64,000 nt of DNA from Kordia sp. (GCA_002733415.1 NVVR01000011.1:16356-80355); one strand, 5' to 3'; positions 7,789-18,257 are shown, counted from the stretch's first letter. Notes: a model not told the origin generated them from the sequence alone. Made by a program: numbers and translations.

Positions 7789-9564
7789 TTACATTCTTTC
7801 AGGAACCGTAATCCCCAATAGTCCAAAAGCAGATTTTATAATATTACCTACTAGACTAGACAACTGTACTCTGAATATTTTTTCATCTTCTGTATCTGCT
7901 CCAAAAATGGAAACATTTTGAAAGAAAGAATTATACCCTTTCACTAAATCGTAAGTATAGTTTGCTACTAACGCTGGACTTTGATTTGTAGCTGCTTGTT
8001 GTATAATTTCCGGATATAGCTCTACTTGTTTCAACAACTCTTTCTCTTTCTCATGTAACGGAATGGTTACATTTTTAGAGTAATCAATTTCAGCTTTTCT
8101 TAATATCGCTTGAATTCTAGCATACGTATATTGAATAAACGGACCAGTATTCCCTTGAAAATCTACTGATTCCTTAGGATCAAACAAAATACGTTTCTTA
8201 GGATCTACTTTTAAAATAAAATACTTCAAAGCTCCCATACCAATAGTAGTGTATACTTCTTCTTTTTGAGAGTCAGAATATCCATCTAACTTCCCTAACT
8301 CCTCCGAAATTTCTCTTGACGTCGTCACCATTTCAGTCATCAACTCATCAGCATCTACTACAGTACCCTCTCTACTCTTCATTTTACCTGAAGGTAAATC
8401 AACCATACCATAACTTAAATGATGTAAGTTATCCGCCCAAGCATACCCTAATTTCTTTAAAATTAAAAACAACACTTTAAAATGATAATCCTGTTCATTA
8501 CCAACCGTATAAATCATTCCTCCAATATCTGGGTTATCCTTTATACGCTGTATTGCTGTACCGATATCCTGAGTCATATACACTGCAGTTCCATCCGAGC
8601 GTAATACAATTTTTTCATCAAGCCCATCCGCTGTCAAATCACACCAAACAGAACCATCTTCTTTTTTAAAGAACACCCCATTATCAAGCCCTTCAGTTAT
8701 ATTGTCTTTTCCTAATAAATAGGTATTGCTCTCGTAATAATACGAATCAAAATCAACTCCTATATTTTTGTAGGTAACTTCAAAACCATCATAAACCCAT
8801 TGGTTCATTTTTTTCCAGAGCGCAATTACTTCTTCTTCTCCAGCCTCCCATTGACGGAGCATATCTTGAGCCTCTAAAATTAAAGGAGCTTTTTTTTTAG
8901 CTTCTTCTTCTGTTCTACCTTCAGATACTAAAACTGCAATCTCTTTTTTATATTCTTGATCAAACTTCACATAGTAATTCCCAACCAGCTTGTCTCCTTT
9001 TAACCCTGTTAACTCTGGAGTTTCACCATTTCCAAAACGACTCCAAGCCAACATACTTTTACAAATATGAATCCCTCTATCATTAATCACTTGAGTTTTA
9101 TACACTTTTTTTCCCGAAGCTTTAATAATTTCAGCAACAGAATATCCTAGCAATACATTTCTAACATGTCCTAAATGCAATGGTTTATTTGTGTTTGGAG
9201 ATGAATACTCTACCATAACAGCGTCATTCGAAACTGTTGCTGAAACAAAACCGTATTTCTTGTTATTTTTTATTCCTTGAAAAAAATCAAGATAATGAGT
9301 ATCTGAAATAACAAGATTCAAAAATCCTTTAACCACATTAAATGCTTCAACTTCGGTAACATTATCTACTAAATATCGTCCTAAGTTTTCACCAATCTGT
9401 ACTGGATTCCCCTTAACAATCCTCAACATAGGAAAAACTACTACAGTTATATCTCCTGCAAACTCCTTACGAGTTGCTTGAAATTCCACTGTTGATAACT
9501 CAACTTTGTAAATTGACACAAATGCCTCTTTAACTTTTAATGCTAATGTTTCTTGAATTGTCAT
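7789..9564 (-). CDS. argS: Arginyl-tRNA synthetase
   Basis: ArgS is a class I aminoacyl-tRNA synthetase that charges tRNA-Arg with arginine. At 591 residues it has full length. The N-terminal Add1-type tRNA-binding domain covers about 1-110. The HIGH signature appears as HLGH (130-133) in SSPNTNKPLHLGHVRN, and the KMSKS-type loop as KMKSREGT (394-401). The C-terminal DALR anticodon-binding domain starts at about 470 and ends with FGLLGITVPERM, the usual ending. A -7 element lies just upstream. The gene is monocistronic between two convergent or divergent neighbours. Confidence 0.97.
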   Translation of the reverse strand: MTIQETLALKVKEAFVSIYKVELSTVEFQATRKEFAGDITVVVFPMLRIVKGNPVQIGENLGRYLVDNVTEVEAFNVVKGFLNLVISDTHYLDFFQGIKNNKKYGFVSATVSNDAVMVEYSSPNTNKPLHLGHVRNVLLGYSVAEIIKASGKKVYKTQVINDRGIHICKSMLAWSRFGNGETPELTGLKGDKLVGNYYVKFDQEYKKEIAVLVSEGRTEEEAKKKAPLILEAQDMLRQWEAGEEEVIALWKKMNQWVYDGFEVTYKNIGVDFDSYYYESNTYLLGKDNITEGLDNGVFFKKEDGSVWCDLTADGLDEKIVLRSDGTAVYMTQDIGTAIQRIKDNPDIGGMIYTVGNEQDYHFKVLFLILKKLGYAWADNLHHLSYGMVDLPSGKMKSREGTVVDADELMTEMVTTSREISEELGKLDGYSDSQKEEVYTTIGMGALKYFILKVDPKKRILFDPKESVDFQGNTGPFIQYTYARIQAILRKAEIDYSKNVTIPLHEKEKELLKQVELYPEIIQQAATNQSPALVANYTYDLVKGYNSFFQNVSIFGADTEDEKIFRVQLSSLVGNIIKSAFGLLGITVPERM

Positions 9565-9584
9565 TATCTTATTTTTATAAGTTG

Positions 9585-9592
9585 CAAAGATA
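9585..9592 (-). promoter_or_regulatory. TAnnTTTG -7 element for argS
   Basis: TATCTTTG on the minus strand matches TAnnTTTG and ends 21 bases before the argS ATG. A TTG -33 box is not evident. Confidence 0.45.
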
Positions 9593-9849
9593 ACTTATGC
9601 TTGATATAAATTATATTTTCTTAAAAGAATTATTCTTTTTTATAACACCAAAATATCATTTAATAAAAAACCCTCAAATTTAAATACAGGATACAACTTT
9701 ACCACTAATAAACATATATTGACAACTAAACAGTGTATTTTGTCGATGTTTTATGCCGTTTGTAGAAAAAAATAATTCTGCTAAAATAATTATCATTTAA
9801 ATAAAGTTTAATTCGTTAAAAATTCTTTTTTTTACCCAAATTTTAAATC

Positions 9850-10476
9850 ATGGAATTATTTTTATACCTCTTCGGAGCTTTATTTTCTGTAATGAACCCA
9901 TTAGGAACTGTCCCTATTTTTGTTAGTTTAACAGAAGGGGATACCCAAAAGGAAGTAAACAAAACATCAATGCTTACAAGTATTAATGTTTTTGTTATTT
10001 TAGTAATTTCATTTTTCTTAGGAAAATATGTCTTGGCTTTTTTCGGAATTAGCTTAAGTGCTTTGAAAATTGCTGGAGGATTAGTAATTGCTTCTTCTGG
10101 TTTTGCTTTATTAAAAGGAGAGTTTAGTAAAAACAGAGGGATGAACAAAGAACACAAGGAGGCTGCTCACGAAAGAGAACGCATCTCCCTTACTCCACTA
10201 GCCATACCTATGATGGCTGGACCTGGATCAATATCATTACTTATTGGTTTAAACGAAGAGCTAAACAGTACCTGTGAAATCATTACCATACTAATAGCTG
10301 TTTTAGCTGTTTGTATTATTTGCTATTCGATGATGAGAGGATCACAACATATTATTAGAGTTTTGGGACCAAACGGAATTAACTCTATATCAAGAATCAT
10401 TGGTTTTATTGTTATTGCCTTAGGAATTGAATACTTATGGGCAGGAATTCATGCGTTGATTCAAACTGTTATATAA
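9850..10476 (+). CDS. MarC-family integral membrane protein
   Basis: The protein has 208 residues and about six membrane segments: LFLYLFGALFSVMNPLGTVP at the N-terminus, VFVILVISFFLGKYVLAFFG, ALKIAGGLVIASSGFALL, MAGPGSISLLIG, then two C-terminal helices. The motifs NPLG near residue 16 and PLAIPMMAGPGSI are characteristic of the MarC family (UPF0056) of inner-membrane proteins. The transported substrate and role are unknown; the early link of marC to antibiotic resistance was not upheld. It is a single gene, convergent with ctlX across a strong terminator. The 285 bases upstream show no clear promoter match. Confidence 0.88.
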   Translation: MELFLYLFGALFSVMNPLGTVPIFVSLTEGDTQKEVNKTSMLTSINVFVILVISFFLGKYVLAFFGISLSALKIAGGLVIASSGFALLKGEFSKNRGMNKEHKEAAHERERISLTPLAIPMMAGPGSISLLIGLNEELNSTCEIITILIAVLAVCIICYSMMRGSQHIIRVLGPNGINSISRIIGFIVIALGIEYLWAGIHALIQTVI

Positions 10477-10489
10477 ACATCTTTTTCTA

Positions 10490-10538
10490 GAAAACAAAAA
10501 AGCATGAAGATTTAAACTCTTCATGCTTTTTTGTTTTC
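10490..10538. terminator. Bidirectional terminator between marC-family gene and ctlX
   Basis: A 21-bp perfect stem (10490-10510 with 10518-10538) closes a 7-base loop. It has the core GCATGAAGA and A/T-tract bases on both sides, and lies between the convergent stops. Confidence 0.85.
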
Positions 10539-10567
10539 ACATTTTTAGCTTATACAAATCAGACCTA

Positions 10568-11491
10568 CTAGAACACTTCAGCCAACATGCATCTCGCACT
10601 TCCACCTCCTAGGGTTTCTATTGTTTTTAAATCCACCGCCAAAATTGTAGCGCGCTTCTCTAATTTAAACAATTGCGCTGCAGTTAAGCTTTCGTTTGCT
10701 TGTTTACTCATCACTAATACAGCTCCTGACTCTCCTTGAAGCTCTAACATATTCCCAGCAAAAGAATGCATTTGAATTTCTGTTATAGCAATAATTTCTT
10801 TACCCGATTTCTTTAAATGCTGTACTACGTTTTTCTTTTCTTTTTTATCATCAATAGCATCCAAGCAAACAACAGCAAAATCCGAACCTATACACAACAT
10901 TACATTAGTATGGTAAATAGGTTTCCTTTTTCCATTAATATCCTGATTTGCTTTGAATAATACCGGGTCATAATCAAAATCTTCACAGAATTCAATAAAC
11001 AACTCTTCATCCGATCGTGATGATTCAGCGCAATACGCTATTTTATGCACTCTATCTAAAATAACACTTCCTGTTCCTTCCAAATAAACTTCATCTTCCT
11101 CTGCTGAAGTATAATCTACAACATCTTTTATTTCAACACCTGTTTGAGATTCTACAAATGCAATTACATCCTCTCTTCTCTCTTTTCTTCTATTCGGAGC
11201 TTCCATTGGATAAACAGCCACTATTCCTCCTTCATGAAATGAGATCCAGTTATTAGGAAATATTGAATCTGGCGTTTGTGGATTCATGGTGTCTTTAATC
11301 ACTAAAACTTTCACGCCAACGTTTGTTAATTGCACCACAAAAGAGTTAAACTCAGCTAATGCTTTTTCCTGAATCACTTTAGGTGACAACACCATTGATT
11401 GTTGAAAATGATTTGACTTTGCAGTTTGCTCATTTTCAGAAAATGCAACTGGACGAACCATTAAAACTGTATTTGTGGATTGTTTACTCAA
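10568..11491 (-). CDS. ctlX: Citrulline utilization hydrolase CtlX (amidinotransferase fold)
   Basis: This 307-residue protein belongs to the guanidino-group-modifying (arginine deiminase / amidinotransferase) superfamily. CtlX, described in Francisella, hydrolyses citrulline to ornithine. Visible family features are FPNNW (78-82), LEGTGS (137-142) with the conserved Glu, a catalytic-type His in IYHTNVML (His194), and the nucleophilic Cys in GGGSARC (Cys301) close to the C-terminus. The arginase gene lies directly upstream on the same strand, which fits a shared role in arginine and citrulline breakdown to ornithine. It has its own promoter at 11538-11567. A dimethylargininase-like activity remains possible and cannot be excluded by motifs alone. 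Confidence 0.82.
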   Translation of the reverse strand: MSKQSTNTVLMVRPVAFSENEQTAKSNHFQQSMVLSPKVIQEKALAEFNSFVVQLTNVGVKVLVIKDTMNPQTPDSIFPNNWISFHEGGIVAVYPMEAPNRRKERREDVIAFVESQTGVEIKDVVDYTSAEEDEVYLEGTGSVILDRVHKIAYCAESSRSDEELFIEFCEDFDYDPVLFKANQDINGKRKPIYHTNVMLCIGSDFAVVCLDAIDDKKEKKNVVQHLKKSGKEIIAITEIQMHSFAGNMLELQGESGAVLVMSKQANESLTAAQLFKLEKRATILAVDLKTIETLGGGSARCMLAEVF

Positions 11492-11537
11492 AATCTTATG
11501 TCTTAAATTATTTTACTTGGCACTACTAATATCGGTT

Positions 11538-11567
11538 CAAATTTACAAAACTCATTCCTATAAACAA
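11538..11567 (-). promoter_or_regulatory. Promoter of ctlX (TTG-N19-TAnnTTTG)
   Basis: TTG (11567-11565), a 19-base spacer and TAAATTTG (11545-11538) on the minus strand give a full consensus match in the arginase-ctlX spacer. An imperfect A/T hairpin (11570-11582 with 11587-11599) just upstream may end the arginase transcript. Confidence 0.6.
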
Positions 11568-11625
11568 TTAACTCTTTCTTTTATAAAAAAGAAAAAGTTA
11601 ATAAAATATTAAATATGATTACTTC

Positions 11626-12585
11626 TTAAATATTTTCTTTAATTGTCTTAGACACCGCATCCAATACTTCAAAAGCAGTTTCAGCCATTTTATTTCCTTT
11701 AAAATCTAATAACGGATTTACTTCTACAAACTCAACTGAAGCTACTTTTTTAGATTCAATTAATTGATTGATAATCGCTATTATTTCGTGTTGATCAAAT
11801 CCTTTTGGCACTGGAGTTCCAGTTCCGTATGAAATCAAATCACAATCCATACTATCTACATCAAATGAAATGTAAATCATATCACATTCTGCTAATGTTA
11901 CTAGTGTTTCGTTTACACAAACCTCTAAACCTCTATAGCGAACTTCATGCACCATATAGTTTTTGATCCCTAATGCTTCAATTTGCTTATCTTCTGGCTC
12001 CTCAGTATCTCTAACTCCAAAATACACCACATCAGAAGCTAAAACTTTAGCGCCTTGGCAACCAATATTTTTTATTGCAATCCAATACTTCTCAGTATCA
12101 GCAGAAATATCATTTACCTGACAAGCTTTATTATCCTCAGATAATGCAGCAGCCAAAGGCATCCCATGGATGTTCCCTGAAGGAGACGTATATGGCGAAT
12201 GAATATCAGCATGCGCATCAATCCAAACAACTCCTAAACGCTTGTTAGGATAAGCTGCTTTTATACCCGAAATAGTACCTAAAGCTGAAGAATGATCACC
12301 AGACAATACTAACGGAAAATTATTCGACTCTAAATTACGCTGTACAGCATCACTTAAACGAGCACATTGATTATACACTTGTTCAATACGCTTACCAAAA
12401 GAATTAGTTACTTTATTGTATATCGATTCGTTTTCAGTTTCTAAATCTTCAAATTCATATTGAGTAAAGTAATCGCTTTGTTCATTGATAGCCGCTATTT
12501 CAATAGCATCAATCCCCATATCAGCACCACGTGTTCCTGCGCCAATATCTGACCTATTTTTGATTATTTTTATTGTTTTACTCAT
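11626..12585 (-). CDS. rocF: Arginase family protein
   Basis: The protein is predicted to hydrolyse arginine to ornithine and urea using a two-manganese centre. All metal-binding motifs of the ureohydrolase family are present: GDHS (96-99), DAHADIHSP (123-131) and SFDVDSMD (240-247). GTGTPVPKG follows the last motif, as in arginases rather than agmatinases. Its 319 residues fit the family. The next gene, ctlX, acts on citrulline, so both could feed ornithine into the same pool. A -7 element is present upstream, so the two genes may be transcribed separately. Formimidoylglutamase is an alternative within the family, but the TGTPVP segment makes arginase more likely. Confidence 0.87.
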   Translation of the reverse strand: MSKTIKIIKNRSDIGAGTRGADMGIDAIEIAAINEQSDYFTQYEFEDLETENESIYNKVTNSFGKRIEQVYNQCARLSDAVQRNLESNNFPLVLSGDHSSALGTISGIKAAYPNKRLGVVWIDAHADIHSPYTSPSGNIHGMPLAAALSEDNKACQVNDISADTEKYWIAIKNIGCQGAKVLASDVVYFGVRDTEEPEDKQIEALGIKNYMVHEVRYRGLEVCVNETLVTLAECDMIYISFDVDSMDCDLISYGTGTPVPKGFDQHEIIAIINQLIESKKVASVEFVEVNPLLDFKGNKMAETAFEVLDAVSKTIKENI

Positions 12586-12619
12586 TACTTTTATTTTAAT
12601 ATATTTAAAAATACAATCG

Positions 12620-12627
12620 CAAAAGTA
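12620..12627 (-). promoter_or_regulatory. TAnnTTTG -7 element for the arginase gene
   Basis: TACTTTTG on the minus strand lies 35 bases before the arginase ATG. The -33 region has no clear TTG. Confidence 0.4.
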
Positions 12628-12684
12628 CTAGATTAAGCTAATACTTTTAAACTAATCATCTCATTTTATACTCACAATTACAAA

Positions 12685-12717
12685 AAAATGCGTGTCAGTA
12701 CCACCAACACGCATTTT
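12685..12717 (-). terminator. Intrinsic terminator of gltA
   Basis: An 11-bp stem AAAATGCGTGT / ACACGCATTTT (12685-12695 with 12707-12717) is followed on the minus strand by a T7 tract, just after the gltA stop. Confidence 0.8.
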
Positions 12718-12741
12718 ATATATACTTATTATATTAATTTA

Positions 12742-14028
12742 CTATCTTTTTGATACATCTTTAAAAGAACGTAAGTTTTCTCCAGTGTAAATTTGACGCG
12801 GACGCCCTATTGGTTCTTTCTGTAAACGCATTTCTCTCCATTGCGCTATCCAACCTGGCAAACGTCCTAATGCAAACATAGGAGTAAACATTTCAGTTGG
12901 TATCCCTAAAGCTCTATAAATAATTCCTGAGTAGAAATCTACATTCGGATATAATTTTCTATCTACGAAATAAGAATCAGATAATGCTTCTTGCTCTAAA
13001 CCTTTAGCGATTTCAAGTATTGGATCCTCAACTCCTAAAGCCCCTAACACATCATCCGCTGCAACTTTAATAATCTTAGCTCGAGGATCAAAGTTTTTAT
13101 ATACACGATGACCGAATCCCATTAAACGGAAAGGATCTTGCTTATCTTTAGCTTTAGCCATGTATTTTTTAGTATCACCACCATCAGCCTTAATATCTTC
13201 CAACATTTCAATTACAGCTTGATTAGCTCCACCATGTAATGGTCCCCATAATGCAGAAATCCCTGCAGAAATTGACGCGTATAAACCTGCATGAGAAGAA
13301 CCTACAATACGTACTGTAGACGTAGAACAGTTTTGTTCATGATCAGCATGTAATATCAATAATTTATCAATTGAATTATTAATTACTGAATTTGCCTTAT
13401 ATTCTTTATTAGGCTTGTTAAACATCATTTTCATGAAATTTTCAACATATCCTAACGAATCATCGCCATAATCCAATGGCAATCCCATTTTCTTTCTATG
13501 TGCCCAAGCAGTTAACACAGGGAATTTCCCCATGATTTTAACAATAGCATTATACATGTCTTCTTCAGAATTAACATTTACTGAATCTGGATTAAATGCT
13601 ATTAAAGCACTTGTTAAAGAAGATAATACTCCCATAGGGTGAGCCGTTTTAGGGAAGCCATCTAATATTTTTTTGACATCCTCATCTACATGTGCTTCTG
13701 CTTTAATATCAGCATCAAATTTTGCTAATTGAGCAGCTGTTGGCAATTCTCCAAAAATCAATAAATATGCTACTTCTAAGAAATCTGCTTTATCAGCTAA
13801 TTCTTCTATAGAATACCCACGGTATCTTAAAATCCCTTCCTCTCCATTTAAAAAAGTAATTGCACTTGTACATGAACCAGTATTTTTATACCCTGGATCA
13901 ATGGTTACAACACCACCTGATGCAGCTCTTAATGTTTTAATATCAATTGCAAGTTCATTTTCAGCACCTTTTATTACTGGAAATTCTAATCTTTTACCGT
14001 TTACTTCTAAAATAGCTATATCTGCCAT
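12742..14028 (-). CDS. gltA: Citrate synthase
   Basis: Citrate synthase condenses oxaloacetate and acetyl-CoA, the entry step of the TCA cycle. The 428-residue length and the N-terminal beta-domain (GKRLEFPVIKGAENELAIDI) indicate the type II, hexameric form of Gram-negative bacteria. The catalytic triad is visible: His265 in GPLHGGAN, His307 in GFGHRVY and Asp364 in NVDFYSG. HEQNCSTSTVR at 230-240 is also conserved. The gene follows eno, but each has its own terminator, so they are probably separate units. The upstream region holds only a near-match to the -7 element (TAAATTCG on the minus strand). Confidence 0.97.
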   Translation of the reverse strand: MADIAILEVNGKRLEFPVIKGAENELAIDIKTLRAASGGVVTIDPGYKNTGSCTSAITFLNGEEGILRYRGYSIEELADKADFLEVAYLLIFGELPTAAQLAKFDADIKAEAHVDEDVKKILDGFPKTAHPMGVLSSLTSALIAFNPDSVNVNSEEDMYNAIVKIMGKFPVLTAWAHRKKMGLPLDYGDDSLGYVENFMKMMFNKPNKEYKANSVINNSIDKLLILHADHEQNCSTSTVRIVGSSHAGLYASISAGISALWGPLHGGANQAVIEMLEDIKADGGDTKKYMAKAKDKQDPFRLMGFGHRVYKNFDPRAKIIKVAADDVLGALGVEDPILEIAKGLEQEALSDSYFVDRKLYPNVDFYSGIIYRALGIPTEMFTPMFALGRLPGWIAQWREMRLQKEPIGRPRQIYTGENLRSFKDVSKR

Positions 14029-14143
14029 AGTTTTTTCTCCTTCGCTTTATTGTGCCAATTAACGTTAATCGGCAAGGGTTAAATATTCAATCGGACGAAT
14101 TTACAAAAAATAGCCCTAAAAAAGAAACTATTCACGCATAAAA

Positions 14144-14174
14144 AAAGCGCTGAAATATTTTTTTTCAACGCTTT
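14144..14174 (-). terminator. Intrinsic terminator of eno
   Basis: AAAGCG-C-TGAA pairs with TTCA-A-CGCTTT (14144-14154 with 14164-14174, one mismatch). On the minus strand it is followed by a run of T, directly after the eno stop. Confidence 0.7.
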
Positions 14175-14196
14175 AATATTCTTTTAATATATGTTC

Positions 14197-15513
<1,317 letters not shown>

Positions 15514-15594
15514 CTAATTTAAGCTTGTGAATATTTATTATATAACCACATAGTCTTCTACAAGCTATTACCGACTACGCCTTAAATCAATAAA

Positions 15595-15621
15595 CCTCAC
15601 AAGGTTTTACAACTTGTGAGG
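15595..15621 (-). terminator. Terminator hairpin of carA
   Basis: The 9-bp stem CCTCACAAG / CTTGTGAGG (15595-15603 with 15613-15621) lies just after the carA stop. The following sequence on the minus strand (TTTATT) is only moderately T-rich. Confidence 0.6.
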
Positions 15622-15636
15622 CTAATTATTTTATAC

Positions 15637-16758
15637 TTAAGCTTTTTGCAATTTAGCTTCTTTTATATTTGCTACGAACTCGTCAAACAAATACCTTGAA
15701 TCATGCGGCCCAGGACTTGCTTCTGGGTGGTATTGTACTGAAAAACAGTTTTTGTATTTCATTTTCAAACCAGCTACAGTATGATCATTCAAATGCGTAT
15801 GTGAGATCTCTACATCAGGGTTAGCCATTGCTTCATCTTTATTTACAGCGAAACCATGATTTTGAGAAGTAATTTCCCCTTTACCTGTTTCGATATTCAT
15901 GACTGGGTGATTAATACCCCTATGCCCATTGTGCATTTTAAACGTAGAAATTCCGTTTGCAATAGCAATAACTTGATGTCCTAAACATATTCCAAACAAT
16001 GGCAAGTCATGCTTAATAATTTCTTTTGCTAAATTTTGTGCATCTATTAAAGGCTCAGGATCACCAGGACCGTTAGACAAGAAATACCCATCAGGATTCC
16101 AAGAACTCATTTCTTCGAATGTTGAATTGTAAGGAAACACCTTAACATATACATCACGTGTCGATAAATTCTTTAATATACTCTTTTTAATTCCAATATC
16201 TAAAGCCGCAACTTTATACGTTGCTTTCTCATCACCGAAATAATAAGATTCTGTACATGACACTTTAGACGCTAACTCTAACCCGTTCATATTAGGACTG
16301 TCAGCTAATTGCTTTTTAAGCCCATCTATATTATCAACATCAGTAGAAATTACAGCATTCATTGCTCCATTATCCCTAATATATGAAACCAAAGCTCTTG
16401 TATCAACATCAGAAATAGCAAATAAATTGCTCTCATTTAAAAATTCCTCCAATGATCTGTTGGCAATATCTCTTGAATAATCATAACTAAAATTCTTACA
16501 AATTAATCCTGATATTTTAACACCCTCAGATTCATTATCATCCGTAGCAGTACCGTAGTTTCCGATATGTGAATTTGTAGTCACCATTAACTGACCGAAA
16601 TAAGATGGATCAGTAAAAATTTCCTGATACCCTGTCATTCCAGTATTAAAACAAACCTCTCCAAAGGATGTGCCCTCTTTATCCCCTACAGATTTACCGT
16701 GAAAAATGGTACCGTCTGCTAGTAATAAAATTGCTTTTCTTCTATTCTGATACTTCAT
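15637..16758 (-). CDS. carA: Carbamoyl-phosphate synthase small (glutaminase) subunit
   Basis: CarA hydrolyses glutamine and passes ammonia to CarB to make carbamoyl phosphate for pyrimidines and arginine. The protein has 373 residues. The N-terminal CarA-specific domain (LLLADGTIFHGKSVG, then FNTGMTGYQEIFTDPSY) is followed by a class I glutamine amidotransferase domain. Its triad is visible: Cys258 in FGICLGHQ, and His344 and Glu346 in YHPEASPGP. SNGPGDPEPL at 228-237 is the usual oxyanion-region motif. No carB is in the window. A -7 element is present about 35 bases upstream. Confidence 0.97.
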   Translation of the reverse strand: MKYQNRRKAILLLADGTIFHGKSVGDKEGTSFGEVCFNTGMTGYQEIFTDPSYFGQLMVTTNSHIGNYGTATDDNESEGVKISGLICKNFSYDYSRDIANRSLEEFLNESNLFAISDVDTRALVSYIRDNGAMNAVISTDVDNIDGLKKQLADSPNMNGLELASKVSCTESYYFGDEKATYKVAALDIGIKKSILKNLSTRDVYVKVFPYNSTFEEMSSWNPDGYFLSNGPGDPEPLIDAQNLAKEIIKHDLPLFGICLGHQVIAIANGISTFKMHNGHRGINHPVMNIETGKGEITSQNHGFAVNKDEAMANPDVEISHTHLNDHTVAGLKMKYKNCFSVQYHPEASPGPHDSRYLFDEFVANIKEAKLQKA

Positions 16759-16792
16759 GTAACAATACTTTAGTTGTGTGTTATTCGTAGCG

Positions 16793-16800
16793 CAAAATTA
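16793..16800 (-). promoter_or_regulatory. TAnnTTTG -7 element for carA
   Basis: TAATTTTG on the minus strand matches the consensus and lies between the upstream gene's terminator and the carA start. The -33 element is weak. Confidence 0.45.
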
Positions 16801-16810
16801 ATACAAAAAA

Positions 16811-16838
16811 AAAGGATAAACTAAAAAGTTTATCCTTT
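16811..16838 (-). terminator. Intrinsic terminator of the 16847 gene
   Basis: The 12-bp stem AAAGGATAAACT / AGTTTATCCTTT (16811-16822 with 16827-16838) closes a 4-base loop. A long T tract follows on the minus strand. Confidence 0.85.
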
Positions 16839-16846
16839 AATATTAA

Positions 16847-17557
16847 TTAAAGAGAATTATAATAATTAAATACTCTTTTTATATGATAATCATTTTTTAA
16901 ATTAAGCCCATGTTCATTTATAAAAATATTAATAGCTTTTTTATGCTCAACAAATAATTTCAACAACTTCCCTTTCCTCATCTTTATCTCTTTCAGACCA
17001 TCATTATCTTTTAAATAATACACAGGTTTCTTTACAAACTTATCTGCAGACATACTCTGTTGAGTTAAAGGATTCAACTTACCTTCTTCGATCTTTAAAA
17101 GATGATTCTTATACAGTGAAGTATTTCCTGTTTTAGAAATAAACTCCATAAACTCTTTTTTTCCTGTTTTTGAATTTTTTACCTTTACAAACTCACGGTT
17201 ATTAATTAAAACCTTATTTATAGTATTTGAGTCAAAAACATAAACTGAGTCTGACGCATAATTAGTAGTAATTCCATTTGTTTTTAATAACCTAGTTTCA
17301 AAATTTTTAGTTTTAAGATTATAATTTAAAAAAGGAATACGTTGTACTCGATTATCAATACCATATATTTTAGAAGAATTCTTCCATTTATCTAACAAAT
17401 AAGTAGAGCCTTTAACTTTTGACACCTTAGAACTAGATTTCGTCCACAATCCACCACTAGAACTTGCTAAAAAATCATTGTAATTACTTACTGGAGCCGA
17501 TTCTTGTGCATTGACTGACACAGAGGATAATAATAATAAAAATAAAAAATTTCTCAT
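16847..17557 (-). CDS. Secreted protein of unknown function
   Basis: The likely start is the ATG at 17557, which gives a 236-residue protein with a clean Sec signal (MRNFLFLLLLSSVSVNAQ). The frame is open further upstream through a run of Ile codons, but that run is a trinucleotide repeat and the extended N-terminus would spoil the signal peptide. The mature protein is Lys- and Asn-rich (LLKLFVEHKKAINIFINEHG near the C-terminus). I recognise no domain. It lies between the ribosomal cluster and carA, with terminators on both sides. No -7 element was found in the short upstream gap, so it may depend on readthrough past the rplQ terminator. Confidence 0.7.
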   Translation of the reverse strand: MRNFLFLLLLSSVSVNAQESAPVSNYNDFLASSSGGLWTKSSSKVSKVKGSTYLLDKWKNSSKIYGIDNRVQRIPFLNYNLKTKNFETRLLKTNGITTNYASDSVYVFDSNTINKVLINNREFVKVKNSKTGKKEFMEFISKTGNTSLYKNHLLKIEEGKLNPLTQQSMSADKFVKKPVYYLKDNDGLKEIKMRKGKLLKLFVEHKKAINIFINEHGLNLKNDYHIKRVFNYYNSL

Positions 17558-17578
17558 AATAATAATAATAATAATAAT
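17558..17578. repeat. (AAT)7 trinucleotide repeat abutting a start codon
   Basis: Seven perfect AAT units on the plus strand (TTA/ATT units on the minus strand) lie immediately upstream of the ATG at 17557, in the 5' untranslated region of the secreted-protein gene. Confidence 0.9.
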
Positions 17579-17652
17579 TGAGCACCACAAAATTGTAGTA
17601 TATATTAAACAAGCGATAATTAGAAAACCCTAATATCATTTCAAAAAAAAGC

Positions 17653-17688
17653 AAAAAAAAGCAAACTAGAATACTAGTTTGCTTTTTT
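17653..17688 (-). terminator. Terminator of the ribosomal cluster after rplQ
   Basis: A stem AAAAAGCAAACTAG with its complement (ending 17669 and starting 17674, loop AATA) is followed by a T-rich tract on the minus strand, 18 bases after the rplQ stop. A-tracts on the other side make it symmetrical. Confidence 0.85.
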
Positions 17689-17705
17689 AACATAATTTTA
17701 TAAAA

Positions 17706-18173
17706 CTATTCCTCTTCTTTAGAAGCTGCTGCGTCTGCTGCTGCTGGAGCTGCTTTTTTAGCTTTACTTCTACGAGTAGTCTTTTTAGCTTCTTTCTTAC
17801 CAGCGTTGTAGATTTCGTTGTAATCAACCAATTCTATCATTGCCATATCAGCGTTATCCCCTAAACGGTTTCCTAACTTGATAATACGAGTGTAACCTCC
17901 TGGACGATCTCCGACTTTTACAGCTACATCTCTGAATAATTCAGTTACAGCTTCTTTTTGTCTTAATTTAGCGAATACTAAACGACGATTGTGCGTAGTA
18001 TCACTTTTAGACTTAGTCACTAATGGTTCGAAAAATTGTTTTAAAGCTTTCGCCTTAGCAACAGTAGTATTAATACGCTTGTGCTCTATTAAAGAACATG
18101 ACATATTAGACAACATCGCAATTCTATGCGCTTTCTTTCTACCTAAGTGATTTACTTTTTTACCGTGTCTCAT
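17706..18173 (-). CDS. rplQ: 50S ribosomal protein L17
   Basis: L17 sits near the peptide exit on the 50S subunit. The N-terminus [17 protein letters not shown] is diagnostic, as is [21 protein letters not shown] at about 87-107. The conserved core ends at about residue 120. A low-complexity tail rich in Lys, Ala and Glu follows (ending [12 protein letters not shown]), giving 155 residues, longer than the E. coli protein. It is the last gene of the cluster, separated from rpoA by 130 bases that contain a terminator-like hairpin. Confidence 0.97.
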   Translation of the reverse strand: MRHGKKVNHLGRKKAHRIAMLSNMSCSLIEHKRINTTVAKAKALKQFFEPLVTKSKSDTTHNRRLVFAKLRQKEAVTELFRDVAVKVGDRPGGYTRIIKLGNRLGDNADMAMIELVDYNEIYNAGKKEAKKTTRRSKAKKAAPAAADAAASKEEE

Positions 18174-18257
18174 TGTATTTGGTATTTCACATCATCTTGC
18201 TTCAACTCATTATGAGGAGCAAAATATGATGTATTAATTTAATTTTTGAATAAAATT

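Noticed and set aside
9565..9849. Possible small RNA or tRNA in the argS-marC gap
   Set aside because: No tRNA-like TTCGAATC arm, no strong hairpin with T tract and no open frame of note were seen.
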